The notes: a model not told the origin generated them from the letters alone. Numbered from the stretch's first letter, positions 45,590 through 56,046 are shown. The stretch: 64,000 nucleotides of DNA from Lachnospiraceae bacterium (GCA_910575555.1 CAJTFX010000014.1:62001-126000); one strand, 5' to 3'. Program-made: numbers and translations.

Positions 45590-46879
45590 ATGAAAAAAAA
45601 ATCAACGCTTATTTTGGCAGGACTCTTATGTGTATGTTTCCTTGCGGCCTGTCAGCCGTCTAGTCTCTCTTCTGGAAAAAAGGCGGCAGAAGGCGGCAAA
45701 GACCAGCAGCAGATGGTAATTGCCATTTCAGAACAACAGGAAGAATTTTACCGGAAGGCAGTGTCAAAATACAGCAAGCTCCATCCTGAAATAGAGGTGA
45801 AGATCGAGATAGTTCCTTATATTGACAATACGCCTACGGAAAAAACGGAGAAAAACAAAAAAGCGGTGCAGGACATGCAGATGCAGATTATGGCGGGCAA
45901 GGGGCCGGATGTTTTTCTTCTGGATGAAAGTAACGAAGCGCTGCCGGATATGATAAAAAGCAGCTGCAACGGCGTGTTTTTAGACCTGAATACGGTGATG
46001 GACGGGTTAAAAGATCTGCCGCTGAACCAGACGGTGCTGAAAGCCGGGGAAATTGATGGGAAACAATACTTTTTGCCCCTGGGGTATATGCTGACAGGCA
46101 TTGCCGTGACAGACGACATGCTGGGAGACTGGAAACCGGCTTCTGACCAGCCGGCTCAATTCCTGGAAGAGGCTGCCAATCAAACAGGGGTGGAAAAGTT
46201 TCCTTCCGAATTCTTATTGAGAGACTATATACCGGGGCTTTTTGGAACGCCTGTTTTAGATTATGAAGAAAAATCCATTACGTTCTCTAAAGAATTGCAG
46301 AATTTGACAGAACTGTTAACAGAGCGACAGGAATTTTCTTCTGAAGAGGTACCTGAGCTGCCTAATGTTGCGCTGATGGGGCATTATGCCGTCAATTCAT
46401 TCGAAACCTTTGTCCAAAACTCTCTCACCTCCGGCATAGACGTTACGTTTCTGCCATTCCCAAATGGGGAGGGAGGGATCAACGCACAGGTAAATATGTT
46501 TGCGGCAGTCCGGGCAAACAGCGCGTGCGCTTCCCAGGCAGGCGAGTTTTTGGCCTTCCTGCTGTCCGATGAAATGCAGGGAAGCACCGGCTGGGAAAAC
46601 CTTAACATCAAAAGGATTCCCACGGCCCTCCCTGTCAATGACAATGCTTTTGTGCCGGCATATCAGCGCCGGTTTGACTCTGGCGAAGAATATCAGAAAG
46701 CAGCTGCTGAGAAGGCGGAGGAACTGTTCCAGCTGACGCAGCAGATCACCACGGCCCGGTTCTGCCAATACGAGAACTCTCTGGTCTTTGACACCATCTT
46801 TATGACAAGTGAAAACAGTTCCGTGGAAAAAAAGCTGGATGACTTAAAAAATGAATTGCGCTTTTATTTTGACGAATGA
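45590..46879 (+). CDS. Sugar ABC substrate-binding lipoprotein (second system)
   Basis: A 429-aa family-1 binding protein with lipobox FLAACQ (Cys about residue 21). The mature fold starts MVIAISEQQEEFYRKAVSKY and includes the typical MQIMAGKGPDVFLLDE. ATG at 45590 has AGGAGG 8 nt upstream. It is the first of five overlapping or closely spaced plus-strand genes. The sugar is not evident; the downstream RpiR regulators suggest a phosphorylated or amino-sugar link. No ATPase is encoded nearby. Confidence 0.85.
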   Translation: MKKKSTLILAGLLCVCFLAACQPSSLSSGKKAAEGGKDQQQMVIAISEQQEEFYRKAVSKYSKLHPEIEVKIEIVPYIDNTPTEKTEKNKKAVQDMQMQIMAGKGPDVFLLDESNEALPDMIKSSCNGVFLDLNTVMDGLKDLPLNQTVLKAGEIDGKQYFLPLGYMLTGIAVTDDMLGDWKPASDQPAQFLEEAANQTGVEKFPSEFLLRDYIPGLFGTPVLDYEEKSITFSKELQNLTELLTERQEFSSEEVPELPNVALMGHYAVNSFETFVQNSLTSGIDVTFLPFPNGEGGINAQVNMFAAVRANSACASQAGEFLAFLLSDEMQGSTGWENLNIKRIPTALPVNDNAFVPAYQRRFDSGEEYQKAAAEKAEELFQLTQQITTARFCQYENSLVFDTIFMTSENSSVEKKLDDLKNELRFYFDE

Positions 46880-46893
46880 GAAGGAGGCCCAAA

Positions 46894-47766
46894 ATGAAGG
46901 ATGGACGCCATTTACTGGAAAGAAGAAAAAAACTGGCGGGAATGTGGCTGGCGGCTCCGGTCCTGCTTGGAACCTTCCTGTTCTTCCTGCTGCCCTTTGC
47001 CATCTGCATCAGGTATTCCTTCACCTTTGGCGTAGGCGGGGCCTACTTTGCGGGTCTGGAGAATTATAAAGACGTGTTCTCCTCCCGCGCGTTCCAGCTG
47101 GCGGCAGCAAACACCCTGCGGTTTCTGGCCGTGGGCGTCGCTTCCAATCTGGCGCTGAGCTTCTCTCTGGCGCTGGCGATCAAAAAAGGACTGACAGGAA
47201 GCCGGTTTTTCCGCTGCCTCCTTCTGCTGCCGCTGGTGCTTCCCATCGCAAGCGTCGTCATGGTGATCCAGGTGTTTTTCGCTGAGGCGGGCATTCTGAA
47301 CAACTGGCTGTCCTCCCTAGGAATCCCCATCGCCCAATGGCTGGACGGCCCCAACGCCTTTTATGTCCTGCTGGGGCTGTACCTTTGGAAAAGCTTTGGC
47401 TACAGCGTGATCCTGCTGCTGTCCGGCCTGAATGTGATTCCGGAGGAATTTTACCAGACCGCCGCCATGGAGGGAGCCGGAAGCCTGCAGAAATTCGTTT
47501 CCATCACCCTGCCGATGATGATCCCGCATCTTTTCCTGGCGGCAGTCATGGGCGTTGTAAACGCTTTCAAATCCTACCGGGAAGCCTTTCTGCTGGGCGG
47601 GAAGCATCCCCATGACAGCATCTACATGATACAGCATTTTCTGAACAACAATTTCGAGAACCTGAATTATCAGAGGTTAAGCGTGGCGGCAATCATGCTC
47701 CTTCTTGTTCTGCTCATCCTGTTGTGCGGATTATACGTTTTTCAAAACAGATACAGGGAGGAATGA
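46894..47766 (+). CDS. CUT1 sugar ABC permease 1 (second system)
   Basis: A 290-aa six-helix permease. The EAA-type loop is QTAAMEGAGSLQKFVSITLP with Gln in place of the first Glu. The ATG at 46894 has AGGAGG 6 nt upstream; an earlier ATG at 46876 overlaps the binding-protein stop and lies before the ribosome site. It forms the channel with the next gene's product. Confidence 0.87.
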   Translation: MKDGRHLLERRKKLAGMWLAAPVLLGTFLFFLLPFAICIRYSFTFGVGGAYFAGLENYKDVFSSRAFQLAAANTLRFLAVGVASNLALSFSLALAIKKGLTGSRFFRCLLLLPLVLPIASVVMVIQVFFAEAGILNNWLSSLGIPIAQWLDGPNAFYVLLGLYLWKSFGYSVILLLSGLNVIPEEFYQTAAMEGAGSLQKFVSITLPMMIPHLFLAAVMGVVNAFKSYREAFLLGGKHPHDSIYMIQHFLNNNFENLNYQRLSVAAIMLLLVLLILLCGLYVFQNRYREE

Positions 47767-47768
47767 GG

Positions 47769-48641
47769 ATGAAACGGCCAAATCACACAAATTCCAAGTA
47801 TGTTTCACAGGCTTTGAGCGCTGCCTTTTTCCTGTTTATCGGGGCTCTGGTGCTGTTTCCCGCAGTCTATACCCTGTGCAACAGCTTTATGTCCCCGGCC
47901 GAAATCAGCCATTATTACGCGGCGGCCATGCGGCAGGACGAACATGCGGCTGCAGCGTTTCATCTTGTCCCGGACGTTTTTTCTCTGGAAGGCTATTACA
48001 TGGTGTTTTTAAGAAGCACCGATTACCTGATGAAGTTCTGGCGCAGCCTGTTTCTGTGCCTGGCCATTTCGGCGGGGCAGATTCTCGTCAGCGCGCTGGG
48101 GGGATTTGCCTTCGCCAAATATCCGCTTCCTTTTAAGAAAGGGACGTTCTTTTTGCTGATGGTGCTGATGATGATGCCTGTGCAGGTGACCCTTGTGCCC
48201 AATTACATTATTCTGGACGAGCTGAAGCTTTTGGACACCTGGTTGGCACTGATTCTGCCCATGGCCTTCCTGCCCTTTGGGACGGTGTTCATGACCCAGA
48301 TTTTTCAGGGGATACCGGATGAGATTCTGGACGCGGCAAAGTTAGACGGCGCGGGAACGCTCCAGATACTGCTCCGGATCATGGCCCCCATAGGGAAAGG
48401 CGGAATCGTCAGCGTGTTTCTTTTATCCTTTGTGGATGCGTGGAACATGGTGGAGCAGCCCATCACCTTTTTAAACGACATTTTAAAGTATCCCCTTTCC
48501 GTGTTTCTCGCAAGCGTGAACCAGGTGAATTTTGAGCTGTCTTTCGTGTGCGGCGTCTTAGCGGCGCTGCCCATACTCCTGCTGTTTTTCTTTTTCCACG
48601 AGGAACTGGCCCGGGGAATTGAGCTGTCAGGAGTGAGATGA
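47769..48641 (+). CDS. CUT1 sugar ABC permease 2 (second system)
   Basis: A 290-aa permease with the loop LDAAKLDGAGTLQILLRIMAP and six helices. The external loop between helix 1 and 2 is long (about 50 residues). ATG at 47769 uses GGGAGG 7 nt upstream; the alternative ATG at 47763 overlaps the previous stop. It is followed 21 nt later by the MacA-like gene. Confidence 0.87.
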   Translation: MKRPNHTNSKYVSQALSAAFFLFIGALVLFPAVYTLCNSFMSPAEISHYYAAAMRQDEHAAAAFHLVPDVFSLEGYYMVFLRSTDYLMKFWRSLFLCLAISAGQILVSALGGFAFAKYPLPFKKGTFFLLMVLMMMPVQVTLVPNYIILDELKLLDTWLALILPMAFLPFGTVFMTQIFQGIPDEILDAAKLDGAGTLQILLRIMAPIGKGGIVSVFLLSFVDAWNMVEQPITFLNDILKYPLSVFLASVNQVNFELSFVCGVLAALPILLLFFFFHEELARGIELSGVR

Positions 48642-48662
48642 CAGGGGAAAGGATATAGGCTT

Positions 48663-49064
48663 ATGAAGAATTTAAAACAATTTGCGGTGCGGGCGGCAAC
48701 GGCGCTGTTCATCGTCCTGGCTCTGTGTACCGTCATGGCCCACAGGATTGAAACTCTGCTGCTGACGGAGGTGCGCACCGAGACCGTTCCGCCCGCCTTA
48801 AAAATGGCTGACGGGATCACAGTGGTGAAGGTTTCTCCCGCCTGCATTTTCACAAACTTAAACGGGGAGCCCTGTGTGATGCTGCTGCAAAGAAGAGAGG
48901 GGCCGTGGGGAACGGAGCTGTATGTGGAGGAAACCCAAGTCCATATATACAGTGAGGATTATGACTTCTGTGTTCTGGAAGGGGACCTGAGCGGGCAGAC
49001 CCTGGCGGTGTATCCAAGCCGGAGGCTGTCCGATGATGAGACTGTGAGGTGTGTTCTGGAATGA
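48663..49064 (+). CDS. Short MacA-like adaptor-domain membrane protein
   Basis: A 133-aa protein with one N-terminal membrane anchor (residues about 8-28) and an external beta-domain. The stretch LQRREGPWGTELYVEETQVHIYS...LEGDLSGQTLAVYPSRRLSDDETVRC resembles the last beta-barrel of HlyD/MacA-type periplasmic adaptors, but the lipoyl and coiled-coil parts are absent. Its stop overlaps the start of the MacB-like gene, so the two are made together. Such a truncated adaptor next to a sugar importer is not a layout I know. A role in sensing, gating or assembling the importer is speculation. Confidence 0.6.
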   Translation: MKNLKQFAVRAATALFIVLALCTVMAHRIETLLLTEVRTETVPPALKMADGITVVKVSPACIFTNLNGEPCVMLLQRREGPWGTELYVEETQVHIYSEDYDFCVLEGDLSGQTLAVYPSRRLSDDETVRCVLE

Positions 49065-50200
49065 GAAAAAAGAATCTTCGATCTTTTATATACGGCGCGG
49101 TCTGCCTGTCTGTTTCTGGATTTTTGTTCTGTGCGGCGGCTTTTGTCAGCGGCGATTTAAAAAAACAGACGCCTGCAGCCATAGAGGTGTATGACATCCA
49201 GGGATTAAACGTTTCCATGGCCCAGGCCTTTTCTTTCGCCGAAGGGGACTCCTTTGCCGCTGCCGGCGTGGGAACCCGGGCGCAGGCTTCAGACGACGCC
49301 CAAAACAAAACCATTTCCGCATATTATCAGATGACAACGCCCAATTACGGAGCATACCTAAACCTGCAGTTTTGCGAAGGGGGATATTTTTCGGCTGACG
49401 GTTCCAAAGAACCTTCCGCAGTAATTCCGGAAAGCCTTTCCAAAATGCTGTTTGAAGAAAAAAGCGGAGAAAAGATATTGCTCGTAAACGGAAGGAAATT
49501 TAAAGTCTGCGGAGTTTATAAGGACGGCGGCGCACTCACCCAATTGGGCTCCGCCAGCCTCCCCGTCATCTACGGCAACGCCCCGGAGCGCACGGACACA
49601 CCGGCGGAAAGTCTGCTGATAAAAGCGGAGGCCGGGAAAACGGCCCGGCAGCAGCGGCAGGAAACGGCCGTGGCGATGGGAATCCCCCTGGAAGGGGAAA
49701 TGCACGATTTGGGACGCCTGCACCAGCTGGGAGAGGCTCTTCTGCTTCTGGGGTTCTTTTTGGCGGGATCGTGGTTCATTCTGCGCTTATGCATAATCTC
49801 CTACCAGAAACTTATTTCTGCCTATGAATGCAGGGAGTCTGGAACGCAGAGAGGGTCTGCTGCCGTTTGGGGCGTCTGTGCGTTCCTTCTGGCAATGACC
49901 GGCTTTTGGCTTCTTCTGCAGCTTGTGCGCATCCCCGCCGTGTACCTGCCGGAGAACAACATTTTTGATTTTGCGTATTACGGAAGTCAGATCACAGGCG
50001 GGATACAGCAGATAAACGCAGATGGACGCGTCAGAGATTTTTCAAGAATCTGCGCCGTGTACCTGTGCGCGGAGACTGGGCTTCTGGTTCTGGCAGTTCC
50101 GCTGTTTTGGGCGGGGTGCCGCAGCCTGGCGGGAGCCTGTATGAGTCTGCGCCGGGTGAAATTATCGTCCCAAGCCCGTCCGTTTCAGAAAAAGCTATAA
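49061..50200 (+). CDS. MacB/FtsX-like permease without ATPase
   Basis: A 379-aa protein. There is a helix at residues 10-30, then an external domain of about 180 residues resembling the MacB periplasmic core (FAEGDSFAAAG..., FCEGGYFSADGSKEPSAVIPESLSKMLF, KVCGVYKDGG). Three more helices follow near 225-245, 270-295 and 335-355. This is the four-helix MacB/FtsX layout, but no nucleotide-binding domain is attached or encoded nearby. ATG at 49061 overlaps the preceding stop (ATGA). It ends the five-gene ABC operon. Confidence 0.65.
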   Translation: MRKKNLRSFIYGAVCLSVSGFLFCAAAFVSGDLKKQTPAAIEVYDIQGLNVSMAQAFSFAEGDSFAAAGVGTRAQASDDAQNKTISAYYQMTTPNYGAYLNLQFCEGGYFSADGSKEPSAVIPESLSKMLFEEKSGEKILLVNGRKFKVCGVYKDGGALTQLGSASLPVIYGNAPERTDTPAESLLIKAEAGKTARQQRQETAVAMGIPLEGEMHDLGRLHQLGEALLLLGFFLAGSWFILRLCIISYQKLISAYECRESGTQRGSAAVWGVCAFLLAMTGFWLLLQLVRIPAVYLPENNIFDFAYYGSQITGGIQQINADGRVRDFSRICAVYLCAETGLLVLAVPLFWAGCRSLAGACMSLRRVKLSSQARPFQKKL

Positions 50201-50426
50201 TATAGCAAATGGAATTTATTATCAACAAAACCAAAATCTGCAATAATGGAAAATATACCCTCTTCTTTGGGAAATTCTCCATAATTTTTTGAAAAGCCTA
50301 TATCCTATCATTTCCATTCATGATATACTTAACCCACAAAGACACAGATGCGTTCCTCAAGCAGAACTGGCCCCCTGGGAGAACGTTCCAACGGGAACAC
50401 ATAAAAACATCATGGCGGTGATGAGT

Positions 50427-51146
50427 ATGTTTACGAAGGAAATGATGGAAGGATTTACGGAGCTTGATTTCGCAGTTTATGACTGTATTGTGAAAAATAA
50501 AGAGCAAGTCGGCAAAATGACCATCAAGGAGCTGGCGGATACAGCCCATGTTTCCACAGCCACAGTTCTCCGGTTCTGTAAAAAAAGCGGAGCCGAAGGG
50601 TACAGCGAATGGAAGCTTCGATACAGGGAATATCTGAAGGGAGAGCGTGCGGCGATAAAAGATGACAGCGGAATGGAGCTGCAGAGCTTTATGGCAAGAG
50701 TCCGCTCCGCAGATTTCCAGGACAGTATCAGCAAAGCCCATCAATATCTGGCAGGGTCACGGTGTACCATATTTATCGGGATTGGATCTTCCGGAATTCT
50801 GGGAAGGTACGGCGCCAGGTATTTTTCCAATGTGGGACAGTTCAGCCTGTTTATCGACGACCCCTGGCAGCCGGTTCTGCAGAATATGTCGGAGGACACC
50901 GTAACCATCGCCCTTTCCGAATCAGGAACGACCAAGCAGACCGTTTATATTGCATCGCAGCTTCAGCAACGGGGAAGCACGCTGATTTCCATTACAAATA
51001 ACGGGAATTCCGTACTTGCGAAGATGGCGGACTGCAACATTTCTTACCATGTAACAGAGAAAATGGTGAATGACAGAAATGTAACGACGCAGATTCCCGT
51101 GCTGTACATTATTGAGGCATTAGCCAGAAAACTGTATAATGGTTAG
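50427..51146 (+). CDS. RpiR-family SIS-domain regulator 1
   Basis: A 239-aa regulator: N-terminal helix-turn-helix (MTIKELADTAHVSTATVLRFCKKSG) and C-terminal SIS sugar-phosphate-binding domain (FIGIGSSGILGRYGARYF, ALSESGTTKQTVYIASQL). It should respond to a phosphosugar. I favour ATG 50427, close after GGCGGTG; in-frame ATGs at 50412 and 50421 are possible. It lies 226 bp downstream of the ABC operon and may control it or the GH1/PTS operon. A palindromic element follows. Confidence 0.87.
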   Translation: MFTKEMMEGFTELDFAVYDCIVKNKEQVGKMTIKELADTAHVSTATVLRFCKKSGAEGYSEWKLRYREYLKGERAAIKDDSGMELQSFMARVRSADFQDSISKAHQYLAGSRCTIFIGIGSSGILGRYGARYFSNVGQFSLFIDDPWQPVLQNMSEDTVTIALSESGTTKQTVYIASQLQQRGSTLISITNNGNSVLAKMADCNISYHVTEKMVNDRNVTTQIPVLYIIEALARKLYNG

Positions 51147-51256
51147 TACTACAGTGAACAATCTGTATTTCGATACACAGGAACTGCCGGTTTGTGTGTC
51201 AAAGGGCAATCCGGCAGTTCTGTCCGTAGTCCAAATATAAAAAGTTCGCTGTAGTA
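51147..51256. repeat. Palindromic intergenic element, 110 bp
   Basis: Outer arms TACTACAGTGAAC (51147-51159) and GTTCGCTGTAGTA (51244-51256) and inner arms GAACTGCCGG/CCGGCAGTTC (51181-51190 with 51211-51220) pair, one G-U. It looks like a small nonautonomous mobile element or an intergenic repeat. Part of it recurs at 44812-44838. Confidence 0.65.
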
Positions 51257-51315
51257 TCAGAACTTGTCTGGAAATGCTTTCTGGATACAGTACAGACAGA
51301 AACGGAGGACCTGCC

Positions 51316-52059
51316 ATGGGACTTTTCTCTTATGAACAGCTCAAGGGGATGAACCCGGGAGAATTCCGGGTTTATAATTTTGTCGCTTCTCATCTAAATA
51401 CGGCGTATGAGATGAATATCCGGCAGCTTGCAGGCGAAGTGGGCGTTTCCACAACAACCGTCCTCCGGTTCTGTGAAAAAGTAGGCTGCAGCGGCTACAC
51501 GGAACTGAAATACCGTCTCAGACAGGCTGCCGGCGCCCAGAGCAAAGACGGAAACTTTGATGTTGTTCCGGCAGTCCAATATATCAATTCTTCTGCAGAC
51601 GACCCTGCCTTTGCAGAAAAACTCTTTCAGGCGGCTGAACTTTGCGCAAATGCAGATCAGATTATTCTGTCCGGAGACGGAGGCAGCGGCATGCTGATCC
51701 GCTACGGCGCATATCTGTTCAGCAGCATCGGCAAAGCGGCTTTCTTAGCAGAGAGAGGATGCAAAGCAGTCTGCCCGGGCGGAGAAACCAGAACTGCAGT
51801 CCTGATCCTGTCCTCCCAGGGAGACAGTGAAGAAATTATCTCCGGAATGAACAGCTATAAAAAGGCAGGGGCAGCCTTGATCAGCATAACCAATGCGGAA
51901 CAATGTCCGGCTGCACAGATATCGGATATTAATTTTCCCTGTTATATGCCTGAAGTTTCCAGAGACTTTGGAAACGGAGAACTGGAGCCAGTGTCACAAA
52001 TTCCGACGGTATATTTGTTGGAAAAGCTGACTGCCCGAATACAGAAATTTTTAAAATAA
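51316..52059 (+). CDS. RpiR-family SIS-domain regulator 2
   Basis: A 247-aa RpiR-type regulator (HTH NIRQLAGEVGVSTTTVLRFCEKVG; SIS domain with LSGDGGSGMLIRYGAYLFSS and ILSSQGDSEEIISGM). GGAGG lies 7 nt before ATG 51316. It directly precedes the GH1/PTS operon and ends in its own terminator, so it is the more likely regulator of that operon. It is clearly diverged from the RpiR gene upstream, with shared layout but low identity in the SIS domain. Confidence 0.87.
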   Translation: MGLFSYEQLKGMNPGEFRVYNFVASHLNTAYEMNIRQLAGEVGVSTTTVLRFCEKVGCSGYTELKYRLRQAAGAQSKDGNFDVVPAVQYINSSADDPAFAEKLFQAAELCANADQIILSGDGGSGMLIRYGAYLFSSIGKAAFLAERGCKAVCPGGETRTAVLILSSQGDSEEIISGMNSYKKAGAALISITNAEQCPAAQISDINFPCYMPEVSRDFGNGELEPVSQIPTVYLLEKLTARIQKFLK

Positions 52060-52081
52060 AGAATTCTTTTGCGTTCATCGG

Positions 52082-52113
52082 AAAAACAGATGCAGTTTGT
52101 GTCTGTTTTTTTT
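52082..52113 (+). terminator. Intrinsic terminator after rpiR-like gene 2
   Basis: Stem AAAAACAGA/TCTGTTTTT around an 11-nt loop, with the T run continuing to 52113. Confidence 0.75.
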
Positions 52114-52163
52114 ATGTAACAAATTTCATTTGATCAAATATATGTCAAAATCATGAAAAACAA

Positions 52164-52216
52164 TTGAAAAGACAAGGATATATGGTACTATTTCCATAGA
52201 ACATGAGCGCTCATGT
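52164..52216 (+). promoter_or_regulatory. GH1/PTS operon promoter with palindromic operator
   Basis: TTGAAA (52164-52169), 16-bp spacer, TACTAT (52186-52191). A perfect 16-bp palindrome ACATGAGCGCTCATGT (52201-52216) falls just downstream, over the expected transcription start, as a repressor site would. A leader of about 100 nt follows before the start codon at 52321. Confidence 0.6.
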
Positions 52217-52314
52217 GGAACTTCATACTCCATCCGGCCCAAAATCAGTTTTTAAAGTTATCTGCTTTCTGACCGGGTGGAAAACCGGAGCACAAATTAA
52301 AATAAGGAGAGTAG

Positions 52315-53754
<1,440 letters not shown>

Positions 53755-53779
53755 CTATCAATGGCAGGAGGGAGCAAAT

Positions 53780-54091
53780 ATGCTGAAAATAAGATTGTTT
53801 TGCGCAAATGGAATGTCAACGAGCCTGTTGGTGAAAAAAATGGAAGAGGCGGCAAAGGAAAAAGGAAAAGAGGTGGATATCAAGGCATATCCAATCCTTG
53901 ACATGGAACGGCTGATCGGAGAAGCGGATGTGGCGCTTTTAGGGCCTCAGGTCGGTTATCAGCTTTCCAAGGCAAAAGAAATCTGCGGCGGGAAAGGCGT
54001 GCCTGTGGACGTAATACCAATGGCAGATTATGGAATGTGCAATGGGATGAATGTTCTGAAGTTTGCGTTTCAACTGGCGTCAGGCAAGTAA
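53780..54091 (+). CDS. celA: PTS cellobiose-type IIB component
   Basis: A 103-aa IIB of the lactose/cellobiose family. The phosphorylated Cys is Cys8 in LFCANGMSTSLLV. It passes phosphate from IIA to the incoming sugar. ATG 53780 has GGAGGGAG just upstream, 25 nt after the GH1 stop. Confidence 0.92.
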   Translation: MLKIRLFCANGMSTSLLVKKMEEAAKEKGKEVDIKAYPILDMERLIGEADVALLGPQVGYQLSKAKEICGGKGVPVDVIPMADYGMCNGMNVLKFAFQLASGK

Positions 54092-54122
54092 GAAGATTCA
54101 GGAATGTCGGAGGAAATGAGAA

Positions 54123-55433
54123 ATGGAAAAACTAATGAATGAAAAAATAATCCCCAGGATTATGGCGTTTATTAACATGAAGGGCATACAGGCCATCAAA
54201 GATGGTATGGTGTATTCCATGCCGCTGTTAATCGTAGGCTCTGTATTTCTGATTATTACCAACTTTCCCATTCAGGCAGTGGTGGATGTTCTGGAGCAGA
54301 CAGGAATCAAAGCAGTGCTGGAGCAGGCCAACGGCGCAACCTTCAATATCAGCGCCATGATAGCAGTTCTTGGTATTTCTTATAACTATATAAAGCTGGA
54401 AGGCCAGGAGCCCTTAAGCGGAGCCATTGTAGCCCTGGGTGTATTTATTATGATGACACCGGCTTCTATTGTGACAGAGAGCGGAGACGTAGTGGGCGGC
54501 ATTATCAATAAAGGCTGGACCGCAGGCCAGGGAATGGTGGGCGCGATTATTGTCGGGCTTATCGTAGGATTTGTATACTGTTGGTTCCTGAAACGGAATA
54601 TCAGGATTAAAATGCCCGCAGGGGTTCCCGACGGCGTATCCAACGCATTTTCAGCGTTAATTCCGGGAGCGGTTATTGTACTGGGAGCAACCATTGTACA
54701 CGGAATTTTTTCCATGGGCTTTCACACCACTGCTATGGAAGCCATCTACAATGTAATCCAGACCCCTCTTCAGAGCATGACGGATTCCATCGGCGGCGCA
54801 GTTCTGATGTGCTTTTTAACACCGTTTTTGTGGTTTTTCGGAGTGCACGGTTCAACCATCGTGGGCGGTATTATGACAGGTATCCTTCAGGCGAACAGCC
54901 TTGAAAATCAGGCTTTGGTGGAACAGGGTATTGAACTGACCGTAAAAAACGGGGGACATATTGTAACCATGCAGTTTTTTGATCAGTTTATCAATACCAC
55001 AGGCGCAGGAATTACCATCGGGCTTGTGATCTATATGTTTGCCCTGGCCAAATCCAAGCAGCTGAAAACACTGGGACGGCTGGAGCTTGTACCTGCATTG
55101 TTTAACATCAATGAACCGATTCTGTTTGGCATTCCCATCGTGATGAACCCGATGCTGGCCTTTCCATTTATCGCCATGCCGGTGATTTCATGCGTGCTGC
55201 AGTATGCAGCCCTTTATACCGGGCTCTGTCCCCTTTATGGGGCCACACAGGTTCCCTGGACCTGTCCGCCCATTATATCTGGATTTTTGATCGGCGGCTG
55301 GCGAACCGCACTTTTGCAGCTAATTATATTTATTATTTCGTTCCTGTTGTATTTTCCTTTTGTACGCAGAGTAGATAAGCTGAATCTTGTGAAAGAAGCA
55401 GAAGAACAACAGGAAGCAGATGAGGACTGGTAA
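54123..55433 (+). CDS. celB: PTS cellobiose-type IIC permease
   Basis: A 436-aa membrane component with about ten helices. The family motifs include FLTPFLWFFGVHGSTIVGGIM and LVPALFNINEPILFGIPIVMNP, the sugar-binding Glu region. It imports and phosphorylates a beta-glucoside. GGAGG lies 9 nt before ATG. Confidence 0.92.
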   Translation: MEKLMNEKIIPRIMAFINMKGIQAIKDGMVYSMPLLIVGSVFLIITNFPIQAVVDVLEQTGIKAVLEQANGATFNISAMIAVLGISYNYIKLEGQEPLSGAIVALGVFIMMTPASIVTESGDVVGGIINKGWTAGQGMVGAIIVGLIVGFVYCWFLKRNIRIKMPAGVPDGVSNAFSALIPGAVIVLGATIVHGIFSMGFHTTAMEAIYNVIQTPLQSMTDSIGGAVLMCFLTPFLWFFGVHGSTIVGGIMTGILQANSLENQALVEQGIELTVKNGGHIVTMQFFDQFINTTGAGITIGLVIYMFALAKSKQLKTLGRLELVPALFNINEPILFGIPIVMNPMLAFPFIAMPVISCVLQYAALYTGLCPLYGATQVPWTCPPIISGFLIGGWRTALLQLIIFIISFLLYFPFVRRVDKLNLVKEAEEQQEADEDW

Positions 55434-55446
55434 AGGAGTGAAAAAA

Positions 55447-55758
55447 ATGTCAGAAGCATTTGAAACAGCATGTTTTGGAATTATTACATATGTGGGAACA
55501 GCACGGTCATGTTTTATCAACGCTGTGCAGTGCGCCAAAAAAGGCGAATTTGAAGAAGCCAAAGAGCAGATCAAACAGGGAGATGATGCTTTTACCGAAG
55601 GGCACCACATTCATGCAGACCTGCTGGCCCTGGATGCAGGCGGAGAACTGAAAGAGGCGGGACTGATCCTGATGCATGCGGAAGATCAGCTGATGAGCGC
55701 AGAGACATTCCGCATTATGGCCGAGGAATTAATCGACGTCTACAAAAGGCTGGGTTAG
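55447..55758 (+). CDS. celC: PTS lactose/cellobiose-type IIA component
   Basis: A 103-aa three-helix IIA. The phosphorylatable His lies in EGHHIHADLLALDAGG, and the metal-site Asp-type residues follow. It takes phosphate from HPr. AAGGAG 8 nt before ATG 55447; the last gene of the operon, followed by a hairpin terminator element. Confidence 0.9.
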   Translation: MSEAFETACFGIITYVGTARSCFINAVQCAKKGEFEEAKEQIKQGDDAFTEGHHIHADLLALDAGGELKEAGLILMHAEDQLMSAETFRIMAEELIDVYKRLG

Positions 55759-55783
55759 ATTTGCATAACATACCTTAACGTAA

Positions 55784-55882
55784 GGCGGCCGGAAGATGGC
55801 AGATTTCCATAATATATAATTGTGATTCTACAGGGATTACAACCATATATTATGTGTAAATGCCATGTTCCGGCTGCTTTTT
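55784..55882 (+). repeat. Nested palindromic terminator element (copy C)
   Basis: The outer arms (GCGGCCGGAAGATGGCA with TGCCATGTTCCGGCTGC) pair at 16 of 17 positions counting one G-U, and a T run follows, so it terminates the PTS operon. The inner arms CATAATATAT/ATATATTATG and the loop (TTGTGATTCTACAGGGATTACAAC) align well with the inner part of the element at 22508-22554. It is thus a dispersed repeat family in this genome. Confidence 0.75.
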
Positions 55883-56046
55883 TGCTGCATTAAAATAAGA
55901 AAAGTTTGCTAAAGCACGATTATTTTTACGGTTAAAGGACAGATACCGATAAAACACGGCAATGAAACTCCTTGTCTTAACGCCGTTTTTTAAGTATACT
56001 GATAATATATTACTTCATGGGCTCTTGGAAAGGGGGCGTCAGGGCT

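Noticed and set aside
49061-50200. Calling the MacB-like gene a complete antimicrobial-peptide exporter.
   Set aside because: No nucleotide-binding domain is fused or encoded nearby and the adaptor-like partner is truncated.
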